A stretch of DNA of 35,716 nucleotides from Paratrimastix pyriformis (lineage: Eukaryota > Preaxostyla > Paratrimastigidae). The stretch spans positions 1 to 35,716 of the forward strand of contig JAPMOS010000279.1 of NCBI GenBank assembly GCA_027972325.1. Direction: 5' to 3'. Both the position numbers and the translations under genes were made by a program. Each line of letters starts with the position of its first letter. Position 1 is the first letter of the stretch. Positions 9,521 through 18,529 of the stretch are shown here, one piece after another. Below the pieces are notes generated by a model that was not told where the DNA came from, ran no database searches, and saw nothing but the letters and a program-made list of their open reading frames with translations.

Positions 9521-10231
9521 TTCGCCCTCAACACCGCCCAGTCGAGGGTCACTCGCTTTTCTCCCTTCGAGGTCCTTCACGGCTTCCCGGCCCGCACACC
9601 CTTGTCCGTTGCGGTGGGCCTGGATGAGGAACCTGCAGCACCCGATGACTTTGCCTCTGACTTGACACTGCGACACGCCTCGATCCTTCAAGCCGTCCAG
9701 CAGGCTGAAGAGTCGGCCGCCAGGGACACGAATGAGCGCTACAAGGCCTCGCTCCGCTCACGAACCCCCACGTATGAGGCCGGACAGTACGTCCTGGCAA
9801 GGAACCACTCCCCCACATCGAAGCTGTCTTTGCCCTGGACGGGACCGCTGCTGGTGCTGGAGGTTCTGCCCCACTCTGAACTCCTCCTCCAGGACCTCAC
9901 CGACAACTCCGAAGGGAAAGTCCACCTGGACACCGTGACCCCGTTCCTCCTTGACCCCGACCACGCGGCCCCTGACCCCGCCATCGTCAGGCGGGAAGGC
10001 GAATACCGCATTGACGAAGTCTTCGAAGACTACGAAGGGGAGGATGGCCGCTGGTGGTTCCTGGTGAAGTGGCAAGGCTTCCCACGCGGGGTTGACGAGG
10101 GCGTTTGCCTGGGGGATGCGCACTACGACCCCGCCGTCAAGGCCTACATCAAGGCCCTTCCGCCGCTCACACTACCGACCCACCGAACACTGACCCCCCC
10201 CCCCCCCCACTACACTTTTCCCTCGCGCTGA
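9521..10231 (+). mobile_element. Ty3/Gypsy chromovirus relic: integrase end plus chromodomain
   Basis: The frame begins in an integrase core (NTAQSRVTRFSPFEVLHG, typical of the end of the catalytic domain), continues through a helical stretch and the GPLLVLEVL block of the C-terminal domain, and ends in a chromodomain: YRIDEVFEDY followed by WWFLVKWQGFP. Known of the family: the integrase inserts the copy, and the chromodomain steers it to marked chromatin. The 5' part (gag, protease, RT, RNase H) is missing, so this is a truncated fossil. The readable portion looks whole. No LTR is identified, though a hairpin lies about 60 bp downstream. Confidence 0.85.
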
Positions 10232-10289
10232 CCATTCTGGTGTTTTCATTCTTTGGATTGTATTAGTGTCAAGCCTGGCTGTGGTGTAG

Positions 10290-10317
10290 TGGAGGTCCTT
10301 CCTATGTCGGACCTCCA
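10290..10317. other. Perfect 9-bp stem hairpin after the Gypsy relic
   Basis: TGGAGGTCC (10290-10298) and GGACCTCCA (10309-10317) pair around a 10-nt loop. The rest of 10232-10490 is T-rich with an AT-rich patch near 10408 and shows no gene. It may be remnant LTR or 3' sequence. Confidence 0.5.
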
Positions 10318-10490
10318 GCCCCCCCTTTCGCTCCGCCCCTTTTCTCCTTCCTCACCCAGGAAGGTAATGATGGAGTTTGCTCTCGTGTTTACACCAAAAC
10401 CGCATCTTTAAAGATAATTATAATTTTGATAATATCCCCCCGGCATAGGGCTCGCTACTCCCGCTTTCTTTGCGGTTTTCGCACACTTTC

Positions 10491-11060
10491 ATGTCTACAC
10501 CACTGTCTGTGTCTACGGCCCCCGACGACCACCTCCTGGCTGCCCTCGAGAAAGGGGCAGAAAAGAAGCCCCCCCCGGCACTATTCTCAGTTCAACACGA
10601 TTTACGCAGGGCTATGGCCTGCGAAATCACTGCGGTGAATGATGATCTGGACGACGCAACCATTGCTTTTATTGAAAAACATGCTTCTATTCTTGATGAA
10701 GAAGATCCATTTCTGTGCTTTATTGACGAGCTCGACGATCATCGAGCTATCTTCCGGAGCATGGACCAGCTGAGCCGTCTTTCCTTCACTTCTACCATGA
10801 TCCCTGAGTTTGGCAAACTTTTTGGGTATTTGGTGGCCTCTGAGAAGCGCATCCCGTCGACCAAGTTGCTTCAGCGCATCAGTTTGAGCATTCTACGGTC
10901 GGCGGGGGGCGATCAATCTCTGTGCTGCCAAAAGCTTGCGCAATTGATTCAATTCATTTGTGGTGCCACCATTTTCAATTTGGAGTCTTCCAGCAAGCCC
11001 GTTACTGTATCGCGAGTATCGATGGCGACCCCGTTCCCGCCCGACCTGTTGCTTCGGTGA
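10491..11060 (+). CDS. Family X protein, copy 1 (unknown function)
   Basis: 189 residues from ATGTCTACACC at 10491. I do not recognise the family. It shares with the gene at 15802 the series NDDLDD, then DPFLCFIDELDD, a conserved PEFGKLFGY block (PELAKLFGY in the other), and matching helical spacing to the end of the domain, so the two are diverged paralogs. The domain is acidic and helical, with no signal peptide or membrane segment. After the stop, neighbouring frames continue as protein-like text (PPSPEPSPAKKK, later VGNPFAKVPPP) into a long Pro/Ala-rich zone, suggesting the real product is longer and that introns or indels interrupt the frame. Cellular gene or element-encoded structural protein are both possible. 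Confidence 0.5.
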   Translation: MSTPLSVSTAPDDHLLAALEKGAEKKPPPALFSVQHDLRRAMACEITAVNDDLDDATIAFIEKHASILDEEDPFLCFIDELDDHRAIFRSMDQLSRLSFTSTMIPEFGKLFGYLVASEKRIPSTKLLQRISLSILRSAGGDQSLCCQKLAQLIQFICGATIFNLESSSKPVTVSRVSMATPFPPDLLLR

Positions 11061-11265
11061 ACCCGTCCACTGCTTCGCCGCAATCCGGCCTGTGTCCAAA
11101 GTCACCGAGCACTGTCAAACAGCCTCCCGGAAAAGTGACCGCACATTGCATCGACCCTCAGCTGCCCAGCTTCAGCTTGGAGGTGGTACAAGTCGGCCAC
11201 GCCCGCCATCCCCTGAACCTTCACCAGCGAAGAAGAAGGACAGGGTTGAGGAGAAGGCTGACAGC

Positions 11266-11807
11266 AATCCTTTGCTGTGCGCCCTGCTGTTGCCCACCAG
11301 CAGCCCGCGCCGGTCGGGAATCCGTTCGCCAAGGTGCCGCCCCCAGCCCCCACTGCATCTGCACCAGCCCCCACTGCATCTGCACTAGCCCCACTGCATC
11401 TGCACCAGCCCCCACTGCATCTGCACCAGCCCCCATTGCATCTGCACCAGCCCCCACTGCGACTCCCACTGTGGCCCCTGCCCCTGCCCCTGCCCCTGCC
11501 CCTGCCCATGCCCATGCCCCTGCCCAAATTGCCCCTGCCCATGCTGCCCCTGCCCATGCTGCCCCTGCGCTTGTCCCTGCCCCAGCGCAAGGGCTTTGCC
11601 ACGCCGAAGGGAGCCTCGCTCTGCCCCACGGATCTGGGGTTGAAGGGGAGCGGGGCGGCTCGAGTGCCCGCGGGACCGGACGGGCCGCGGAGGCGGGACT
11701 TTGGATGGTGGATCCGCCAGCAACACGCCCCGATGTTCGTGTTCCGCACCAGTACCAGATGGTACATGGGGACGCGGATGCCCAACGCCCAAGAAGTCCC
11801 AATGTAA
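11266..11807 (+). CDS. Pro/Ala-rich tail region of family X copy 1
   Basis: Open frames here read as a Pro/Ala low-complexity chain with two NPFA-like signatures (GNPFAKV is the clearest). The same signature and layout occur at 34625-34720 (GNPFAHQPAAP), downstream of a Ser/Pro/Lys segment in both places, so this is likely the C-terminal tail of the X-type product. The frame changes within the repeat tracts, so no single exon structure can be given. The T-rich stretch from about 11808 to 11940 looks like a 3' untranslated region, followed by two hairpins. Confidence 0.35.
11343..11460 (+). repeat. 21-bp tandem repeat encoding PAPTASA
   Basis: About five and a half copies of a 21-bp unit (core CCCACTGCATCTGCAC), one of them 20 bp and so frame-changing. 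It is followed by a (GCCCCT)n tract at about 11475-11530. Confidence 0.85.
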
Positions 11808-11960
11808 GGGAATTGTGTTCCTTTCGGTTCAATCTTTTTGTCCCGTTGTTCAGTCTTTTCCCTGATTTATCTCCTCGATCCACCCTATTCCTTGGTCCCC
11901 TCCCCCCCGTTCTTTTCTACCTCTCCCTGTCACCATAGCCCCCGCCCCTAGCCCTAGTTG

Positions 11961-11976
11961 CCCGCAGAATTGCGGG
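11961..11976. other. Small hairpin upstream of UUCG hairpin B
   Basis: CCCGCA (11961-11966) pairs with TGCGGG (11971-11976) around GAAT. It lies 22 nt before the conserved UUCG motif. A different inverted repeat (TGCACC/GGTGCA, 35288-35320) precedes copy C. Confidence 0.4.
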
Positions 11977-11997
11977 GGACATGGGAGGGACTGGGGG

Positions 11998-12024
11998 TCA
12001 TGTTACCCCCCGGCTTCGGCCGGA
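11998..12024 (+). other. Conserved UUCG hairpin, copy B
   Basis: The 27-nt motif starts TCATGTTACCC and folds as CCGGC-TTCG-GCCGG (arms 12010-12014 and 12019-12023). Against copy A, two stem base pairs are exchanged together. A short (AC)5 tract follows at 12063-12072. Confidence 0.6.
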
Positions 12025-12055
12025 ATCGGGAGTTTTGCATCTCTATGTTGCAAAC

Positions 12056-13400
12056 ATGTATGACACACACACGGCAGAAAAGAAGCAGCGCACGCACAAG
12101 AAGGCTGCCCTCAAGAAGCCGGGTGCACCTGGTGCGTCAGCTGCGGATCCCATGGAGCTGGACGAGTCGGCTGGATCTTTGGCCCCTTCGGGGCCTGCGC
12201 CTCAAGGGCAAGCGCCTGTGGCTGGCGAGGCTGCGGGGTCTTCAGGCTCTGGGGAGGAGTCAGGTGCTGCTGCTCCTACTTCGGCGCCCGCCTCTCTGGG
12301 TGCTTTGACTTCTTCTGGTGCTGTGGCCCCTTCTGGGTTGGGTGCGGCCCCAAGTGGCAGTTTGGTTTCTTCTTCAAGTGCGGCCCCTTTTTCGGTGCCG
12401 TCCAAGGATCATTGCGGCTGCAATGCCACCTTTTCAACGAGGTCTGTGTCATCAATCACATGCACACGCACTCACTGTACCCGGTCCGATAGCCTCGGCT
12501 CCTTCTGCGAGCGGGGTACCAGACTGTGGAGAGCCGGAAGAACCTGAAGAGGATGCGGAGAAATCTGTGTCTTCGGAGGATGACCTTCCAGCAGATCTTT
12601 TTGCCCCGGCGGCGCAGGGCGAAGTACCCGAGAGCGTTCGGCTCTGGGTGGGAAGAGGCAGGGAGGCTCTGACAAGAGCTCGCTCCCTTGGCCAAGGGTA
12701 TTCTTCAAGCTCTTTTGAAGAAGTATCCTGCCCTGGGCTTCGATTATCGGCACCCATTGGCCGAACCTGAGAAGATGGGTCTGGACCTACCTGCCCTCCG
12801 GAAGACCCCGCTGGGCGCCGGAGGTTGCTTCCCTCCTCGAGGCCCAGTGGGCCGATCTTATGTTGATGCGCCGGATCTTGCTTCCAGCATTGCTGGAGGT
12901 CTCGGGCGCTGCTGACCCGGATCCGGATGCGATCCAGGGTCACTTGGGACGCTTGTCCCAGGTCCTCGAAGTGGCCCTCTCCCGGGTCGAGAGGACCCGC
13001 CGTGATCGATTGGTCCAGCATGTCCACCCGGGGCTCCTCCTCGCCAAGGGCGCGCCCCCTGAGGACGCGATGTTCTTGGCGGATGACCTGTCTGCGCTGG
13101 AGAACCGCGCGGAGCGGTTGAAGGTGGCTCAGCAGGCCCCCACGCTCGCGGAAGCTTCGAAGCTTCCCCCCAAGGTCCAGCCTCGGCCTGCGGCCCCCAG
13201 GTTCCGTGGGCGGCCGAATGCCCCGCGGCGTCACTTCGCCCAACGTCGAGGACGCCCGATGGCCGCTGCTACTGCTGCTGGCGCCGCCTCTGCTGCCGCC
13301 CCTGTGGCCAACACTAAGCGTGCGCGGGTGGAAGCCAAACAGGAAGCTGCTCCTTATCTTCGTCCCTTCGGGGGGGTTGAGAGGGAGGGTCAGGAGGGGG
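12056..13400 (+). pseudogene. DIRS-like gag region, copy 1
   Basis: The start at 12056 reads KKQRTHKKAALKK, then a long Gly/Ser/Ala/Pro linker. An acidic block (EEPEEDAEKS) and a helical part follow, and the end is rich in Arg, Gly and Pro (RFRGRPNAPRR), as in nucleic-acid-binding ends of Gag-like ORF1 proteins. The role, packaging element RNA, is inferred from position and composition only. The region looks broken, with a few breaks. Confidence 0.5.
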
Positions 13401-13547
13401 CTCTGGCCTTAGCGGGGCGGGGGCCGACGTTCCCGGAAGCGGGCCTCGTTCCTTCACGGGGATGCCCTGAGATCATCAAAGAAAAGAAGCAGTCAGAGAA
13501 TTGCTTTTTTCGAAGAGTGTCTAGCCATTTGCGCCCAGACCTCGGAA

Positions 13548-14510
13548 TTGAGGGACTTTCCAAGGAAACTGTCCTCAAGACTGGAGCAATGGCGGAAGCT
13601 GGAATCCCCGAGTCGGGTCTTTGCCTTGAAAATCCTGGAAGAGGGTTTTCAGGTGGACTTCGAGGTCTGTCCGAAGAAAGCGTTCAGACCTCGCCCGGCG
13701 AAGCAGCTGTCACAGGCTGCCTCGAATGCCATCTCTCAGGAGGTGGCGGAGATGCTGGAGCTGGGAGCAGCAAGGGAGGTGGGGAGCCCGTTACCGGAGG
13801 GACTCCTGATCCAGACCTTGTTTACTGTTCCGAAGGGGGACGGGTCATTACGCCCGATTCTCGACTGTCGCCCCAGCAATCAATATGTGGCCCCCCTCCA
13901 TTTCAAGATGGAGGGGTTACAGGATGCCATGTGCCTTCTGAGGGAGGAAGACTTCTTAGCGAAGTTGGACCTCAGAAAGGCTTACTGGCACATTCCTGTG
14001 GCCCCGACCTCCCAACCCAGGCTTGCATTCGCCTGGGGCCGGCAGACGTTTGTGGCGACGGCCATGCCCTTCGGGGCGGCCCGGGCGCCGTTTACGTTCA
14101 CCAAATTGATGAGGCCGGTTGTGGAGCAACTCCGGAGGGAGGGAGTGAGGATCGTTGTGTATCTCGACGATCTCCTCATTCTCTCCCGGACTCTGGAGGG
14201 GTCACAGCAGGATGTATTGGGGACTCTCAGATTACTCTGCGGCCTGGGCTTTGCAATCAGCCAGAGCAAGTCCGTCTTCACCGGGGTGAAGCAGATCATC
14301 TTCCTGGGGTTCCAGCTGGACTCCAGGAGGTTGAGGATTACCCTTCCGCTCGAGAGGGTCCAGGCCCTGTTGGCTATGCTGAAGAGCCTGGAAGGGAAGA
14401 AAGTGGTCCAGACCCGTCGCTTGGCGCAGGTGCTGGGGTCATTGGTCTCGACCAGGCGGCAGTGGTGCCGGCCTGCTTGCATCTCTTCCATCTGGAGAAG
14501 TGCAAGGTGA
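13548..14510 (+). CDS. DIRS-type reverse transcriptase, copy 1
   Basis: A 320-residue frame with a complete RT core: VPKGDGSLRPILDCR, KLDLRKAYWHIPV (first catalytic Asp), MPFGAARAPFTFTKLM, and VYLDDLLI with the YLDD box at 14160-14171 (residues 205-208), then GFQLDSRR. The AKLDLRKAYWHI and FLGFQLDS forms are typical of DIRS-group RTs. It copies element RNA into DNA. This portion is readable throughout, but it belongs to a truncated, decayed element and is a fossil part. Confidence 0.9.
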   Translation: MRDFPRKLSSRLEQWRKLESPSRVFALKILEEGFQVDFEVCPKKAFRPRPAKQLSQAASNAISQEVAEMLELGAAREVGSPLPEGLLIQTLFTVPKGDGSLRPILDCRPSNQYVAPLHFKMEGLQDAMCLLREEDFLAKLDLRKAYWHIPVAPTSQPRLAFAWGRQTFVATAMPFGAARAPFTFTKLMRPVVEQLRREGVRIVVYLDDLLILSRTLEGSQQDVLGTLRLLCGLGFAISQSKSVFTGVKQIIFLGFQLDSRRLRITLPLERVQALLAMLKSLEGKKVVQTRRLAQVLGSLVSTRRQWCRPACISSIWRSAR

Positions 14511-14639
14511 GAGGAGTGAGCAAGTCGGGGGTGGCACGGGACATCGACACTGACCGACGAGGCTCGGAAAGAGCTGCTGTGGTGGTCCACGGCGATTCCC
14601 CTCAACGGTGCGTCCACAGCCCCGCCGAACCCGACGCGG

Positions 14640-15000
14640 GTGCTGCAGACCGACGCCAGCTCTATGGCGTGGGGAGCCACGCTGGAGAATGGTGCCGTAC
14701 CCCTGGAGTCCAGGGGGAACTGGCGGGAATCGGAGGGGGAGACAGCGAGACATATAAACTGGCAGGAGCTCAGTGCCCTGCTGTTCGGTTTCCGTGCGTT
14801 CCGTCCATTCTTGACGGCCGGCACGTGCCTGCGCTGGCAATCGGACTCGATGGTAGCTACCTCGGCGGTCCGAGCGTGGAGAACCTCGAGTCCTCACCTG
14901 CTGCCTCTGCTCTTGGAGCTTTGGGAGCTCTGCCAGGAAATGAGAGTGACGGTCGTCCCCGAGCATATTGCCGGGGTGACCATTATGTCAGGGCGGACTG
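14640..15000 (+). CDS. RNase H domain of DIRS-like copy 1
   Basis: Reads LQTDASSMAWGATLE (first acidic residue of the RNase H fold), then NWQELSALLFGFRAF (the catalytic Glu) and LRWQSDSMVATSAV (the next Asp), the classic D-E-D layout. It directly follows the RT, as expected. It removes the RNA strand during copying. Part of a decayed element. Confidence 0.8.
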
Positions 15001-15009
15001 GCTGTCGCG

Positions 15010-15450
15010 GATGACAGATTCGTCCGACTGGAAACTCAATCCCAGGCTCTTTGCCTGGGCCTGTCGGGAGCTCCGTTATCGCCCCGAGCTCGACGCCTTC
15101 GCTACGATGAGCAACGCTCAGGTGGGGAGGTTTTGGAGCCTGCGACCAGACCCTTGTGCCGAGGGCCAGGATGCCTTTGTCCAGGATTGGAACAAGCAGG
15201 CAGTCTATGCAAACCCACCATTCAACCAAGTGGGCCGGGTGTTGAGGTTGATCAGACTTCAGCGAGCCACGGCGATGTTGGTGTTGCCAGTGTGGAGGTC
15301 GGCCACATGGTGGCCGGATCTGATGGGCATGGTCCTCAGAGGGCCACTGCTTCTCCCCAATACCGAGGAGACGTTCCTCCCCGGGTTGGGGGGGAACTCG
15401 GTGGGAGTGGGCCCGGCACACTGGAGGGCGATGGTTCTTCTGGTGACGGG
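15010..15450 (+). CDS. Dam-like DNA methyltransferase domain of DIRS-like copy 1
   Basis: Downstream of the RNase H: LDAFATMSNAQVGRFWS, then an ANPPF catalytic-type motif (NPPF at 15212-15223) and MLVLPVWRSATWW. DIRS and Ngaro elements are known to carry a Dam-like methyltransferase domain at this place, with an uncertain role. The same block with NPPF occurs in the second DIRS copy at 30273. Confidence 0.75.
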
Positions 15451-15548
15451 ACGACCACTGAGGAACGGACGATTCTTCGTCTGTAGACTGCTTCATCGAA
15501 CTGGAGGACCTTCAGGATCCGGTAGCGCTCGGAAGAGTCGCGCCAGAC

Positions 15549-15755
15549 ATGTGCCCCATGTTCTGTCCGGAAGGGATGGACGAACGGGCGGTCTCTATCA
15601 TGAAGCACGCATGGTCCGGGTCCCGGGCCAAGGCCATCTTCATTGCATGGCGGAGGTGGTCAGAGTGGGCCGAAGGGAAGGGACTGGATCCTTTTCAGGC
15701 GTCTCCTGTTGGCCTCGTGAACTTCCTAGCGGAGAAGTTTGGTGAGAACCCCCCC
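15549..15755 (+). pseudogene. N-terminal part of a DIRS tyrosine recombinase, cut off
   Basis: WSGSRAKAIFIAWRRWSEWA and VNFLAEKFGE match the helical core-binding domain of the recombinase in copy 2 (LANFLAEG near 30753). The catalytic domain is absent, because unrelated X-family sequence begins at about 15755. Confidence 0.65.
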
Positions 15756-15801
15756 CGGCATTGGCGCGTCCTTTTGAATTCAAATCCGAGCGTCCCGTTG
15801 G

Positions 15802-16431
15802 ATGGAAATCTGCTCGGAAAATGACGATCTTGATGGAGACGTCAGCAACTTCGTCATGATGCATGCCGAAATTCAACGCAATGATGATCCGTTTCTGCGC
15901 TTCCTGAACCGCGACATCTCTGAAAAGCATCTCCGCTATACGGATCTGGACAGCGATTTCAAGGTGCTTACGCAAAAGATGCTTCCTGAGCTTGCGAAAT
16001 TGTTTGGGTATATCACTGTTCACAAGCAGCGGGTCGTCTCCAGAGCATTGCTGAAGACGATCGTTGAAATGCTCGGCAGCCTCGAGCGAGAAATGCTCGT
16101 TTCGTCTATGACTGACTTCTTTTTTCAAGTGCTTGGCTCTGTCACGTGGCATGCTGGACAATCGGACTTGGAGAGTATCTCATCGGAATCGTCCGAGGAG
16201 CTCCCAATGAGTATGCGTTTTGGTGGTCCCGCAGCCTCATCCAACCGCTCCTTGAAACAGTCTGATTCGTCACGTCACACAACCTCAATGAGTGGGTGTC
16301 GGCCGACATCATGTATCACCACCCCACCCCGTCAATTGGGTGGAGGTCCGCCACACCCTCGCAGCCCTCTGTTTCCGGTTTTGTATGGACGGGGCGTCGA
16401 CAAGAACCCAGAGTGCACAGGGCGTTCATGA
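15802..16431 (+). CDS. Family X protein, copy 2 (unknown function)
   Basis: The frame from the ATG at 15802 reads ENDDLDGDVSNFV, DPFLRFLNRDI and PELAKLFGYITVHKQRVVS, which line up in order with the protein at 10491. Nucleotide similarity also seems to extend upstream to a C8 run (about 15751), exactly where the DIRS recombinase stops. The domain is helical and acidic, then passes into a Ser-rich stretch (SISSESSEELP) after about residue 115. The last 60 residues are low-complexity and less certain. The copies are well diverged, so the duplication is old. Function unknown; no motif recognised. Confidence 0.5.
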   Translation: MEICSENDDLDGDVSNFVMMHAEIQRNDDPFLRFLNRDISEKHLRYTDLDSDFKVLTQKMLPELAKLFGYITVHKQRVVSRALLKTIVEMLGSLEREMLVSSMTDFFFQVLGSVTWHAGQSDLESISSESSEELPMSMRFGGPAASSNRSLKQSDSSRHTTSMSGCRPTSCITTPPRQLGGGPPHPRSPLFPVLYGRGVDKNPECTGRS

Positions 16432-16679
16432 ACGGGGGGGGGGGGGTGAGCGAGAGCCGGTTTGGGGATCCTCTGGGAGAAAACTGGTAATGCACGCAGC
16501 CCCTCCCCCCCACCCCACCCCCCGAGCCCGATTGTGCCGTTGATGGCATCCGGCCCCTCCAACGATTTCACCCCCACCCCTCCTCGAGCATTCGTATAAG
16601 ATCATTTTTGTTTTTGCAGAAAACCGGACCGGAAAACTGCGGGACGGGGGCGGTGGTGGGGATGGTGGGGTTGGGGGTG
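16432..16679. other. Gene-free G/C-tract region
   Basis: Contains a run of 13 G (16434-16446) and several C-rich tracts. Just before it, 16280-16410 reads VNWVEVRHTLAALCFRF in one frame, perhaps a small coding relic. I see no gene in the rest. Confidence 0.35.
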
Positions 16680-16685
16680 TTTTAT
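16680..16685 (-). promoter_or_regulatory. AATAAA polyadenylation signal, minus strand
   Basis: Minus-strand AATAAA just past the readable end of the integrase region, in the expected place for the 3' end of that transcript. Confidence 0.4.
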
Positions 16686-16686
16686 T

Positions 16687-17990
16687 CTGGGGCGCGTGAC
16701 GCCGGCGATCAACGACGGGGACCAGAGCGCCTCCCGCAGCAGGGAGCGGGGCATCGAAGGTGGCATCGTAAGGCCGCAGTTTGTTGCGCCCGTAGACCTT
16801 TGGAATGCCCGGCTTGACCCGATCCTCAAACTCGATGACGTAGGTGCCGTTACGCATGCGTTCCGCCACCCTCCCGGACCAGCAGAACCTGCCAATGCCG
16901 GGCCGGCGCCATTTGGCAGGCGGGCGACCATGACGCGAGTCCCCTCCTCGATGGTCTCTTGGTCCTTGTTGCGGCGCCGCTCAATGTAGCCGTACTCGCG
17001 GTGCCGGTAGAACGCCACGGCCTCCTTGATTTGGCGCACCTCCGCGGCCGTCAGGTTGGCGAACTTGTCCGGCAGCTGGGCCATGTCGCCCAGTTGTTCG
17101 TACTCGGGAGGTAGAGCGCCATCATCACAACCGGGCGTTGCTGGAAGACCGAAGAAACCGTGGCCGTGTTGTACAGGTGCACGGCGGGCTGCAGGAAGGG
17201 CTGCCACGGCAGCTCGCGGTTGGTGGCCGGCACGATACGCATCTTCATCACCCGGTTCTTGATCTTCTTGACGGCGTTCTCGGCCTTCCCATGAGACTGG
17301 GGTAGTACGGCCTCGACCGGTGGTGCTCCATGTGGACCCCGGGCAGCAGGTTCTTGTTCCTGAGCGGGTTGATGACTGTGAAGAGCAAATCCGAAACGCA
17401 CAGAACAGACGCGATCCACTCGGCCACACGCTGGTTGACGAACTCGGTCCCATTGTCGGTCACGATCCGGGTGGGGAGCAGATTGGGCTCGTCGCTGGTG
17501 AACACACGACTGAGAAGGTCGGTCACCTCCTGCCCGGTGGCCTTCGTCTCCCATGTCGCGGCGGCCCACATGTAGCTCGTGAAGTGGTCCACCAGGACGC
17601 AGAACGCGCGAGGCGGCTGGCAGCTCATCTCGAAGCCGCCGCAGTCGAGCTCGACCACCTCGAGGGGCCGGTTGACCACCAAGGCGTGGTACTTGGGATG
17701 CTCGTACGTGGGCCGGACGCTCTGGCACTGGCCACACGTCCCGATGATGTCCCGCGCAAGCTGATCCACGCCATGGATGTAGAAGAGGCCCTTCGAGTAG
17801 GCAATCAGGGCATCTCGGTTGAGGTGCCCCTGCTGGACATGCAAGCGCCGCAGCAAGCGCACACGGCGGGCAAGCGGGTAGATCACGGGCACCCAGATGG
17901 GCCGATCGCGGATCTCGTGGTCGAAGCGGAGCCGCTGCAGAACTCCCGCTCGACGCGGTACAACCCTTCATTGGCGTGTTTTAGACAGTT
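16687..17990 (-). pseudogene. Gypsy-type integrase relic, minus strand
   Basis: The order on the minus strand is a start block (HANEGLYRVERE), an HHCC zinc-binding domain (RLHVQQGHLNRDAL, then GTCGQCQ), a catalytic core with VVELDCGGF, RIVTDNGTEFVN and HGKAENAVK (the D-D-E triad), and a C-terminal part with ERRRNKDQETIEEG and IPKVYGRNKLRPYD. It would join element DNA to the chromosome. No RT, RNase H or LTR is seen on either side, so it is an isolated relic or belongs to an integrase-only transposon (a Ginger-like element is the alternative). It looks broken, with about three breaks. Unlike the 9521 relic, no chromodomain follows. Confidence 0.8.
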
Positions 17991-18096
17991 CGACCGGTAA
18001 CTGCGTGATCCTTCCCGAACTGGAAAAATGAGACAAAGGGGGGTCATTGATCATGACCCGAAAAAACCAAAAACAGACGTTCCACCCCGGTAAGGA

Positions 18097-18327
18097 TCAG
18101 GTGGATCCCCGCGCCGTCCGGTCGTAGCTTCCATAATCAGCCACATCACCATCGTCTGCTGCTACATCAACCACGACGTCAATCTCGGCGGCTTCTGCGG
18201 GGTCCAGGTCTCCAAGGGCTGGCTCTTCGGCCTCCTCATGTGCCGCCTCGTCACCATCACCACCTCCGAAAAATAACTCCTCCTCAGGAAGCGGTGGAGG
18301 GAGGTCGTCAACTTCGATTGGCTCCAT
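18097..18327 (-). CDS. Small acidic hypothetical ORF
   Basis: A 76-residue minus-strand frame rich in Asp/Glu (DDLPPPLPEEELFFGGGDGD, later EEAEEPALGDLDPAEAAE). No homolog recognised. It lies between the ParB-methyltransferase gene and the integrase relic on the same strand and may be a 3' exon or remnant of either. The flanks 18001-18096 and 18328-18529 show nothing else. Coding status is doubtful. Confidence 0.25.
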   Translation of the reverse strand: MEPIEVDDLPPPLPEEELFFGGGDGDEAAHEEAEEPALGDLDPAEAAEIDVVVDVAADDGDVADYGSYDRTARGST

Positions 18328-18529
18328 ATCAGAGGCGCCACAGGAGTGGCTATCACCCTGGTCATGCAGCCCGTCCAGCGAGCACTACTCCCGGTCCCAG
18401 ACCCCCTCCGGGTCCCGATCCCGCCCCGGTGGCTTGTTGTTCAATCGAGGCAATTTCTCGATGTATCGTGTTTCTTAGAAAAACAAACCAAAAAAAAATC
18501 AGGATCGAAAAGAGGGATTGTATTACAAG

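Larger units (their letters stand above)
12056..15755 (+). mobile_element. DIRS-like retroelement, copy 1, decayed and 3' truncated
   Basis: In order: gag-like region (12056-13400), reverse transcriptase (13548-14510), RNase H (about 14640-15000), Dam-like methyltransferase (about 15010-15450) and the beginning of a tyrosine recombinase (15549 to about 15755). This is the order used by DIRS/Ngaro elements, which insert with a recombinase instead of an integrase. The recombinase is lost after its N-terminal domain, where family X copy 2 sequence begins. No terminal repeats were found. It looks broken, with several breaks. It is clearly older than the DIRS copy at 26924, from which its RT differs strongly. 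Confidence 0.8.

Noticed and set aside
8457-9665. Several open frames of 100-218 residues (e.g. 8457-8846, 8834-9427, 9009-9665)
   Set aside because: They run through the 12-mer cluster and CCAA microsatellite and have no protein-like composition outside them.
11102-11938. Opposite-strand Gly/Gln-rich frames opposite the X tail
   Set aside because: They are reverse shadows of the Pro/Ala repeat and carry no motif.
12860-15745. A 961-residue open frame across DIRS-like copy 1
   Set aside because: Only its ends read like element protein. The middle is a GC-driven shadow, since the RT motifs lie in another frame. It is not one gene.
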